A stretch of DNA of 11,808 nucleotides from Armatimonadota bacterium. GTDB lineage: Bacteria; Armatimonadota; JAAZEB01. This document shows positions 1-4,645 of this stretch, one piece after another. Both the position numbers and the translations under genes were made by a program. The stretch covers positions 1 to 11,808 of the forward strand of contig DUUU01000119.1 of NCBI GenBank assembly GCA_012841485.1, in the 5' to 3' direction. The notes under the pieces are model-generated. The model saw only the letters and a program-made list of their open reading frames with translations. It ran no database searches and had not been told where the DNA came from. Every line of letters starts with the position of its first letter. Position 1 is the stretch's first letter.

Positions 1-1068
1 AGCATCTGCATGGCGATGGGCCTGGAGCCGGAGGCGGTCATTCTGTGCGCGACGCATACGCACTGCGGGGCGCGGGTGGCCGACTTGATGACGCCCGGCG
101 ATCCGGATCCCGCCTATCTCACCCGCCTCTGGGACGCGATGCGCGACGCCGTAGTCGAAGCCGTGGAGGGCCTCCAACCGGCGAAACTCGCATTCTCTCG
201 CGCGCGCAGCCGCATGGGAATCAACCGCCGGCTCCCCGATGGCGAAGGGGGCGTGCGGTTCCATCCGAATCCCGAGGGGGTGATTGACCGCGATCTCGAC
301 ACCTTCTGGCTCACCACGCCCAACGGAGCCGCCCTCGCCTCGATGACCACGTATGGCTGCCACCCCACCTCACGCTCAGGCTATCTCCTTGGCCCGGACT
401 ATCCGGGCTTCCTGCGCGCCGGGATCGAGCGGGAGTGGGGCGGCACCGCGCTCTTTCTCGCGGGGTGCGCCGGCAACATTCGTCCGGCGTTCCTGGATGC
501 CAATGGCCGGTTCCGCAGCGCCGAGATCGCCGAGGTGGAGGCCGCTGGCGAAGCGATGGCGGCAGAGGCCCTGGCGGGCCGCGCCGATGCGGTCGCGCTC
601 GAAGCCCCATCCCTGCGCGTTACTCTGGGTACGGCGTCGCTTCCTATCGCCGAGGCCCCTCAGCGGGAGAGACTGGAAGCACTCGCGGCGGGGGATGATC
701 CCGCGGCGGCAAAGTGGGCGCGCCGGATCCTCGAAAAGCTGGCAGAGGGGCCGCTGCCAGAGCGGACTCCCTTCACCATCCAGACACTGCGCCTGGATGC
801 CCGGCATGCGATGGTCTTCCTGGCGGGCGAGGTGGTGACCGAGATCGGCTTGCGGATCAAGCAGGCCTATCCCTATCAGGCGGTCACCCCCGTGGCGTAT
901 TCCAACGGCCTGATTGGCTATGTGCCGTCGCGTTCCATCCACCCGCAAGGGGGCTACGAGGTGCTGGGCTCCTACCGCTTCTACTACCAGCCCGCTCCCT
1001 TCATGCCGGACGTGGAGGACGTCATCCTGGCCGAAGTCAAGCGGCAGATGGAGTGCGAGTGCAGATGA
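1..1068 (+). CDS. Neutral/alkaline ceramidase-like metallohydrolase, 3' part
   Basis: This frame is open through the left edge, so the gene begins outside the window and only its C-terminal part (about 355 codons) is seen. It resembles the N-terminal catalytic domain of neutral/alkaline non-lysosomal ceramidases, which are zinc enzymes that cleave the amide bond of ceramide. Visible landmarks are the THTH motif (bases 52-63), the CHPT motif with its His at 361-363, a GDYPG-like LGPDYPG, FLAGCAGNIRP, a Glu in AGEVV (829-831), SNGLIGYVP, and GGYE with Tyr at 955-957. The His, His, Glu and Tyr positions fit the zinc ligands known for the Pseudomonas enzyme. Family members in environmental bacteria are often annotated only as hypothetical, and ceramide is not a proven substrate, so treat it as an amidase/hydrolase of that fold. 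A signal peptide cannot be judged because the N-terminus is missing. The stop overlaps the next gene's start (ATGA), which suggests translational coupling. Confidence 0.82.
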   Translation, partial: SICMAMGLEPEAVILCATHTHCGARVADLMTPGDPDPAYLTRLWDAMRDAVVEAVEGLQPAKLAFSRARSRMGINRRLPDGEGGVRFHPNPEGVIDRDLDTFWLTTPNGAALASMTTYGCHPTSRSGYLLGPDYPGFLRAGIEREWGGTALFLAGCAGNIRPAFLDANGRFRSAEIAEVEAAGEAMAAEALAGRADAVALEAPSLRVTLGTASLPIAEAPQRERLEALAAGDDPAAAKWARRILEKLAEGPLPERTPFTIQTLRLDARHAMVFLAGEVVTEIGLRIKQAYPYQAVTPVAYSNGLIGYVPSRSIHPQGGYEVLGSYRFYYQPAPFMPDVEDVILAEVKRQMECECR

Positions 1069-1571
1069 GCATTTACGACCTGATCGACCGGCGGCGCAGC
1101 GTGCGCCGCTATCAAGAGACGCCGGTTTCATCGGAGAGCGTGCGCCGGATTGCCGAGGCGGCCCGGCTGGCGCCCTCGGCCTGCAATAACCAGCCGTGGC
1201 ACCTTCTCATTGTGCGCGATCCACAGACGCGGCGGGCGCTCTTCCCCGGGGCCGGGCAGGCATGGATCGCCGCCGCGCCTGTGCTACTCGTGATGTGCAG
1301 CCGCCCATCCGAGGCGTGGGTGCGCCGCTACGACGGTAAGAATCACGCCGATATCGACGTCGCGATTGCCATGGAGCATCTCGTGCTCGCCGCCACTGAG
1401 GAGGGCCTGGGCACGTGCTGGATCTGTGCTTTCGACCCGCAGCATTTTCGAGACGTGCTGAAGCTGCCCGCGGATCTGGAACCGGTCGCGGCGACGCCGC
1501 TCGGGGTGCCGGATGAAGCACCCCCGGCCCGCCCGCGCAAGGATCTGGAGAGCCTCGTGACCTGGCTCTGA
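1065..1571 (+). CDS. Nitroreductase family protein (FMN-dependent)
   Basis: The product is a 168-residue flavoprotein of the nitroreductase fold. Such enzymes bind FMN and use NAD(P)H to reduce nitro compounds, quinones or other acceptors in the cytoplasm. The N-terminal RRRSVRRY (residues 9-16) is the usual FMN phosphate-binding stretch, followed by APSACNNQPWH (36-46), a family signature. EEGLGTCWI is the second conserved block, and the C-terminal PLGVPDEAPPARPRK corresponds to the family's usual (P)xGxPxExP tail. It is at the short end of the family, but both flavin-binding blocks are present. The start is the ATG inside the ATGA overlap with the upstream ceramidase-like gene. An in-frame open stretch reaches back to 714 but only shadows that gene. 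The physiological substrate cannot be read from the sequence. The overlap suggests a shared transcript ending at the hairpin at 1605-1637. Confidence 0.92.
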   Translation: MSIYDLIDRRRSVRRYQETPVSSESVRRIAEAARLAPSACNNQPWHLLIVRDPQTRRALFPGAGQAWIAAAPVLLVMCSRPSEAWVRRYDGKNHADIDVAIAMEHLVLAATEEGLGTCWICAFDPQHFRDVLKLPADLEPVAATPLGVPDEAPPARPRKDLESLVTWL

Positions 1572-1604
1572 GCGGCGAGCGCCGCCCAAGGGGGGGGTGA
1601 AATA

Positions 1605-1637
1605 AAAGGGCTGGAACCCACAAGATTCCAGCCCTTT
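1605..1637. terminator. Bidirectional intrinsic terminator between convergent genes
   Basis: A perfect 12-bp inverted repeat, AAAGGGCTGGAA (1605-1616) and TTCCAGCCCTTT (1626-1637), encloses a 9-nt loop. Read on the minus strand the stem is followed by TTTTATTTC, a good U tract. On the plus strand it is followed by the weaker TTTCTG. It lies 33 bases after the nitroreductase stop and about 105 bases after the minus-strand prepilin stop, so it probably ends both transcripts. Confidence 0.85.
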
Positions 1638-1741
1638 CTGCTACCTGGCACCGCCGCCGCTTGCGCGCCGGTGCGCGAGGGTCAAGGCTTGGCGCAGGGA
1701 TGCCTCCTGCGGGGCGTGGCCCCATCCGGACGCGTTGGCAC

Positions 1742-2374
1742 CTAGGGTTGTTGCAGCTCGAAGTGCCAATCCTTGGTCGCGGTCACCGTGCTGGTCCACT
1801 TGCGCCACTTCACATGCCCATCGCCAAAGAGGTTGTTGTAGCCATCCGAGTGGCGGTTCAGCGGGGGCATGTAGGCCGCCGTCTCGGTGGACCCGGGGTT
1901 TGGCAGCCGACAGTAGTTGTTATCGCGCTCCGTGACGAGTACCGTGCCCACAGGATTCTCCATGCTGGCCAGCGACGCGCCGCCATTGCTCCCCACGTAG
2001 AGGTTGTAGGCATAGTCGCAGACATAGCCCTCGGTGCCGCCGCTGCCGGTGATGGAGGTGTGATCCGCGTCGCTGGGACACCAGAGAATCTGAGTGTTCT
2101 TCAGATAGGGCTCGAGCCGCTCGTACCAGTACAGCCAGCCCTTGCTGACTTTGTCATCATACGACGTCCAGCCGATGCAGACCGGGAAGCGCTCGTCGTA
2201 GTCCTGGGCATACTGCATGAACGCAAGGCCTAGCTGCTTCAGATTGCTCTGGCAGGTGCTCTTGCGCGCATTCTCGCGCGCTCGCGCGAAGACCGGGAAG
2301 AGGATTGCCGCCAGTATAGCGATAATGGCGATTACGACGAGCAACTCAATGAGGGTAAAGCCTCTCCTTTTCAC
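1742..2374 (-). CDS. Type IV prepilin-like H-X9-DG protein (copy 1)
   Basis: The product is a 210-residue pseudopilin-like protein. It starts MKRRG, followed by [18 protein letters not shown]: a basic leader, cleavage after Gly5 by prepilin peptidase, Phe6 at the mature N-terminus, Glu10 (mature +5), and one hydrophobic assembly helix. Downstream are the [16 protein letters not shown] and [10 protein letters not shown] blocks, a CPSD motif, and near the C-terminus H175-X9-D185-G186, the signature of the H-X9-DG prepilin class (the DUF1559-like group common in Planctomycetes, Verrucomicrobia and Armatimonadota). Such proteins are thought to be exported to the cell surface or a type II/IV pilus-like assembly; their exact role is unknown. 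A longer start, TTG at 2380, touches the AAAGGAG ribosome-binding site directly. GTG at 2374 has a normal 6-nt spacing and gives a classic short leader, so it was chosen. The gene lies 91 bases downstream of a second prepilin and is probably co-transcribed with it. Confidence 0.93.
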   Translation of the reverse strand: MKRRGFTLIELLVVIAIIAILAAILFPVFARARENARKSTCQSNLKQLGLAFMQYAQDYDERFPVCIGWTSYDDKVSKGWLYWYERLEPYLKNTQILWCPSDADHTSITGSGGTEGYVCDYAYNLYVGSNGGASLASMENPVGTVLVTERDNNYCRLPNPGSTETAAYMPPLNRHSDGYNNLFGDGHVKWRKWTSTVTATKDWHFELQQP

Positions 2375-2380
2375 ACGCAA

Positions 2381-2387
2381 CTCCTTT
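2381..2387 (-). promoter_or_regulatory. Ribosome-binding site deciding the GTG start of prepilin 1
   Basis: AAAGGAG on the minus strand abuts a TTG codon at 2380 and lies 6 nt before GTG at 2374. The spacing favours the GTG and thus a product beginning [10 protein letters not shown]. Confidence 0.8.
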
Positions 2388-2443
2388 CGACGCGGGCCCG
2401 CCCGTGACAGGCGCTGTTCTGCCTCATGAAAAGATTCGTCGCC

Positions 2444-2462
2444 CGCGAGGGGTTTCCTCGTG
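2444..2462 (-). repeat. Small hairpin between the two prepilin genes
   Basis: CGCGAGG (2444-2450) pairs with CCTCGTG (2456-2462), one pair being G-T, around a 5-nt loop. It starts just past the stop of the upstream prepilin (2466). On the minus strand a TTTT run follows only about 11 nt later, so it is at best a weak or attenuating terminator. It could also protect a 3' end or lower expression of the second gene. Confidence 0.3.
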
Positions 2463-2465
2463 GGA

Positions 2466-3197
2466 CTATTGCACCCGGGTGCCCCAACAAGCCATCAAAG
2501 CATCATAGGTGAGCGACTTCACGTGCCAGTCGGCGAAGAGGACCTGATAGCGGTACTCGTGGTAGCGGTCGCCACCACCATGCCAGCCACCATGGAGATC
2601 CTCCAGCACGTTGATCGCGGCCGGATGATCCAGGCTGGTGATCGCCTTATCGGAAAATGAGAGCTCCGTGCGATAGGCGTAGCTGCACGCATGTTGGGCA
2701 AAGACGCTTGGCCGGGCGGTAAACTCTACGTTCGAGATCTCCAGGATGCCGCTAAAGCCGGTATCGCTGGGGCAGCGCCAGGATTCCTTGTTCTTCACAT
2801 AGGGATCGGTAACGTCGTGCAGGAGGGGCAGCGTGCCGAGCATCGCCTGCCATTGGGGATGGCCCGACCAGATGTGCGGGAAGAGCTTGTCGATGATATC
2901 CACACCGGCGGGAAAGCGTTCGTCCCAATCCTGAGCGTACATGCAGAGCGCCTGGCCGAGCTGGCGAAGATTCGACGCACACGCGGCCGCGCGGGCTTTT
3001 TCGCGGGCGCGCGCGAAGACGGGAAGAAGGATCGCGGCGAAGACAGCAAGGATGGCGATCACCACGAGCAGCTCGATCAGGGTGAACCCCGACGACCGGA
3101 CGCCTCTAGCAGAACGCCATATGCCTGTGAGCGCGGTTGCATCGCACCGGTAAGGGATTCGTGTGCGCGGGCCGCATGCGATACGGGCTTTCCCCAC
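2466..3197 (-). CDS. Type IV prepilin-like H-X9-DW protein with long leader (copy 2)
   Basis: The product is a 243-residue relative of the downstream prepilin. [20 protein letters not shown] places prepilin-peptidase cleavage after Gly37, with Phe38 at mature +1 and Glu42 at +5. The [30 protein letters not shown] and CPSD blocks all match copy 1. At the C-terminus the class motif is altered: H213-X9-D223-W224, so Gly is replaced by Trp. The GTG start at 3197 is set by AGGAGG five nt upstream and lies downstream of a strong promoter. A longer in-frame start at 3317 falls inside that promoter and is rejected. The resulting leader of 37 residues is long for this class but basic. In the next frame the codons before the motif read GRRG, so one extra G in the GGGG run would restore the usual [10 protein letters not shown] small frameshift or sequencing slip is therefore possible. 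Expected location is the inner membrane, then a pilus-like assembly. Confidence 0.88.
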   Translation of the reverse strand: MGKARIACGPRTRIPYRCDATALTGIWRSARGVRSSGFTLIELLVVIAILAVFAAILLPVFARAREKARAAACASNLRQLGQALCMYAQDWDERFPAGVDIIDKLFPHIWSGHPQWQAMLGTLPLLHDVTDPYVKNKESWRCPSDTGFSGILEISNVEFTARPSVFAQHACSYAYRTELSFSDKAITSLDHPAAINVLEDLHGGWHGGGDRYHEYRYQVLFADWHVKSLTYDALMACWGTRVQ

Positions 3198-3202
3198 GGC
3201 AG

Positions 3203-3208
3203 CCTCCT
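3203..3208 (-). promoter_or_regulatory. Perfect Shine-Dalgarno for prepilin 2
   Basis: AGGAGG on the minus strand lies 5 nt before GTG at 3197. It is the only good ribosome-binding site near the in-frame starts and decides the annotated N-terminus. Confidence 0.85.
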
Positions 3209-3288
3209 GACCTGGACGCCAGCGGCAGGAAGGGCCCCCGACGATCCTGGAAGCACCGCCAGCCCCTGAGGTCCATGCGCTTGATGAC

Positions 3289-3317
3289 ATTCTACCATCG
3301 CAGACGCCTGTGGTCAA
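3289..3317 (-). promoter_or_regulatory. Sigma-70-type promoter for prepilin genes
   Basis: On the minus strand, -35 TTGACC (3312-3317) and -10 TAGAAT (3289-3294) are separated by exactly 17 nt. Each matches five of six consensus bases. Transcription would start near 3282, leaving a leader of roughly 85 nt before the GTG at 3197, and would run through both prepilins to the terminator at 1605-1637. Confidence 0.75.
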
Positions 3318-3336
3318 CCGGCGGAAGACGCGCCGG
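3318..3336. repeat. Hairpin just upstream of the prepilin promoter
   Basis: CCGGCG (3318-3323) and CGCCGG (3331-3336) form a 6-bp stem with a 7-nt loop. It lies between the end of the LuxR-type gene (3364) and the -35 box of the prepilin promoter. It may be a terminator without a good U tract for the regulator gene, or an operator next to the promoter. Confidence 0.4.
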
Positions 3337-3363
3337 AACGCTCATTCCATAGCGGCGTGGGGG

Positions 3364-3768
3364 TTAGGCGAGGGCATCCGATGAGGCCTGTGGGAGGGCA
3401 CCGCTTCCCTCGCAAGCGTCCCGGTCTTCATCAAGCAGCCCCCGCCGGCATGCCCAGCAGAGGGCCTCGATGCGCGTGCGCACGCCTGCTCGCTTATAGA
3501 TATGCTCCAGGTGGGCGTCTACTGTTTTCAGGGCGATGCCGAGAGAGCGGGCGGTCATCTCTCGCGAACCATAGCGCCGGAGGGCACGGAGGACCTGCAC
3601 CTGACGTTGAGTCAGGATGTTGCACGGCTCCAGGGTGGGCACCTCCCAAGAGCTCGCCCCATCCGCTTCCACCACCTCGAAGCCGTGCCCGCGGAGGATA
3701 GACGCGAGCAACGAGCGTTCTGTCTGCGACAAGCCGACGATTCGGAGACATGGCTTCCGTGCCATCAT
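3364..3768 (-). CDS. Small LuxR/GerE-type DNA-binding protein with truncated receiver
   Basis: The product is a 134-residue putative transcription regulator. Residues about 50-112 form a GerE/LuxR helix-turn-helix: LTQRQVQVLRALRRYGSRE, then MTARSLGIALKTVDAHLEHI with recognition helix about 81-96, then YKRAGVRTRIEAL. Before it are only about 48 residues. Part of these (CLRIVGLSQTERSLLASIL, then GFEVVEA) look like the first beta-alpha-beta unit of a response-regulator receiver. The rest of that domain, including the phosphorylatable Asp, is absent, so it cannot be a normal phospho-switched regulator. About 20 acidic and small residues trail the HTH. The start is the first of two ATG codons (ATGATG), with a weak GGTGG upstream. 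It overlaps the stop of a small upstream ORF as ATGA. It is transcribed toward the prepilin genes, which may be targets; this is inference. It could be a domain-loss remnant or a functional minimal LuxR protein. Confidence 0.85.
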   Translation of the reverse strand: MMARKPCLRIVGLSQTERSLLASILRGHGFEVVEADGASSWEVPTLEPCNILTQRQVQVLRALRRYGSREMTARSLGIALKTVDAHLEHIYKRAGVRTRIEALCWACRRGLLDEDRDACEGSGALPQASSDALA

Positions 3769-3968
3769 TGTTCCACCGATATGGTTCCCAAACAGTACCC
3801 CATTCCGTCACGAAAGATCGGGGAGGCAGGAGGCGAGAGCTCCCCGCGCCCCCATCGTTCCCCCATGCACGCGGGGGCTGGGAGAGTCGCCTGCCCAGAG
3901 GAGGCAAACGGCTCTGATGCGCCCGGCTTGCGTGGAAACGCCCACCCGGTCATCTGCTCCAACGTCAT
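3765..3968 (-). CDS. Hypothetical 67-residue ORF before the LuxR-type gene
   Basis: No family is recognised. The ORF begins ATGACGTTGGAG and ends EQ-stop, and both ends are embedded in ATGA overlaps: its start overlaps the stop of the ORF at 3965-4423, and its stop overlaps the ATG of the LuxR-type gene. The translation is rich in Gly, Pro, Ser and Ala, has three Cys, no membrane segment and no recognisable motif. Third-position GC bias is only moderate. The overlaps are the sole argument for coding. It could equally be a chance frame in a leader region. Confidence 0.25.
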   Translation of the reverse strand: MTLEQMTGWAFPRKPGASEPFASSGQATLPAPACMGERWGRGELSPPASPIFRDGMGYCLGTISVEQ

Positions 3969-4423
3969 GCTTTGCCTTGGGCGACGCGGCGGCGGAGACG
4001 CTCCGCCGGGGTGTCGCGGGCCACCTCGTCCTTAGAACAGAGCAGCCGGGAGAAACGACGGCTCTCCGGTCCAACGAGTCGGCTCACGCCAGGCCCAAGC
4101 CCCCAGGCGTTAGCCAGGGGGGTGACATGGGGAATGACACTCCGATCCAGCGCCGCTGAGGCCAGAGTGCCTTCGGGTTGCTCATGGAGAGAGGAGAGTG
4201 CGCACGCGGGGAATCCGTTGCGTGTGCCCTGGCGGGGCCTGGGCTCCAGGAGACCTGAGCGGTCTCCGATGTCACGGCCTTCGCCGGCCAAACCATGCGT
4301 CCTCTCGCCGCTGCAAGAGGCCTGCGGTTCCAGCTCCCACGAAGCGAAATGGGGCGAGCGAGCGGGCGGAAATCGCTGGGCAGCGAATCTCTTCACCTTG
4401 CCATAAACGGCCCATTCACTCAT
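3965..4423 (-). CDS. Hypothetical 152-residue ORF, possibly leaderless
   Basis: No family is recognised. The protein starts MSEWAVYGKVKRFAAQRFPP and ends in an Arg-rich segment (AERLRRRVAQGKA). It contains no clear signal peptide or transmembrane helix. In favour of coding: it is the longest frame in the gap, a promoter-like element ends about 14 nt before its ATG (4437-4466), and its stop overlaps the next ORF start as ATGA. Against: no Shine-Dalgarno is seen, third-position GC is only moderately raised, and hairpins at 3991-4007 and 4100-4121 lie within it. An earlier in-frame ATG at 4441 lies inside the -10 box, so 4423 is preferred. A degraded gene or structured RNA is as likely as a real protein. 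Confidence 0.28.
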   Translation of the reverse strand: MSEWAVYGKVKRFAAQRFPPARSPHFASWELEPQASCSGERTHGLAGEGRDIGDRSGLLEPRPRQGTRNGFPACALSSLHEQPEGTLASAALDRSVIPHVTPLANAWGLGPGVSRLVGPESRRFSRLLCSKDEVARDTPAERLRRRVAQGKA

Positions 4424-4436
4424 CCAACCCGCATAG

Positions 4437-4466
4437 ATCATACCACATCGCGCGCCGAACGGGCAA
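4437..4466 (-). promoter_or_regulatory. Candidate promoter, minus strand
   Basis: -35-like TTGCCC (4461-4466) and -10-like TATGAT (4437-4442) are 18 nt apart on the minus strand, matching 4/6 and 5/6 consensus bases. Transcription would start near 4430 and read toward the ATG at 4423 and onward to the LuxR-type gene. Confidence 0.4.
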
Positions 4467-4499
4467 CTGGTGTTTCTCCCAGAAATGGGGGTAGGGACA

Positions 4500-4528
4500 T
4501 TGCCCTATGAGGCATGGGGCGATTTGAT
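4500..4528 (+). promoter_or_regulatory. Candidate promoter for the glycosidase gene
   Basis: TTGCCC (4500-4505) and TTTGAT (4523-4528) are 17 nt apart on the plus strand, each matching four of six consensus bases. It is the best candidate found upstream of the glycosidase, but the match is weak. It would give a leader of roughly 110 nt containing the hairpin at 4603-4625. Confidence 0.25.
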
Positions 4529-4602
4529 AGACGTGCGTCGGGAGGGGGCAGGGGCGCTGTGGAGCAAAGGAAGGTCTGCCTGGAATGGCGTAGACTTCTA
4601 TG

Positions 4603-4625
4603 ACGCGGGGCGATGCTCCCCGCGT
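4603..4625 (+). repeat. Perfect 8-bp hairpin just before the glycosidase ribosome-binding site
   Basis: ACGCGGGG (4603-4610) pairs perfectly with CCCCGCGT (4618-4625) around a 7-nt loop. The Shine-Dalgarno GGGGGAG begins at 4632, only 6 nt after the stem. No U tract follows, so it is not a terminator. It may shape translation initiation, stabilise the mRNA or be a protein-binding palindrome. Confidence 0.5.
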
Positions 4626-4645
4626 TCGGACGGGGGAGAAGCGTG

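Larger units (their letters stand above)
3769..4645. other. 877-base region without a confident gene
   Basis: This gap between the LuxR-type gene (minus) and the glycosidase (plus) has no recognisable protein, RNA family or mobile element. It holds two weak minus-strand ORFs (3765-3968, 3965-4423), a candidate promoter on each strand (4437-4466 minus, 4500-4528 plus), and several compact hairpins. These are 3842-3876 (7-bp stem), 3991-4007 (7-bp stem, 3-nt loop), 4100-4121 (two short stems around an A-A mismatch) and 4603-4625 (8-bp stem). It may be a decayed gene, a long regulatory leader or a structured RNA; the sequence does not decide. Confidence 0.6.

Noticed and set aside
714..1064. Upstream extension of the nitroreductase frame.
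   Set aside because: It overlaps the ceramidase-like gene in another frame; family alignment begins at the MSIYDLI start at 1065.
376..1131. Minus-strand 251-codon frame opposite the ceramidase-like gene.
   Set aside because: The opposite strand encodes a conserved enzyme with intact zinc-ligand motifs; this frame has no start signal or recognisable domain.
1640..1741. Minus-strand sequence after prepilin 1 faintly resembling a c-di-GMP-I (GEMM) riboswitch (GCGCCAAGCC at 1686-1695 and GGTAGC at 1640-1645).
   Set aside because: The core differs from the consensus, the expected stem arms are missing, and it lies downstream of the gene next to a terminator, with no gene for it to control.
1661..2233. 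Plus-strand 190-codon open frame opposite prepilin 1.
   Set aside because: It is antisense to a well-supported prepilin gene and has no recognisable motif or ribosome-binding site; it is a shadow of GC-rich codons.
3198..3317. Longer N-terminus for prepilin 2 starting at 3317.
   Set aside because: It would place the start codon inside the -35 box of the promoter, and the added residues do not resemble a leader.
3617..4159. Plus-strand 180-codon open frame across the LuxR gene and the gap.
   Set aside because: It runs antisense through the helix-turn-helix region, lacks a start signal and resembles no family.
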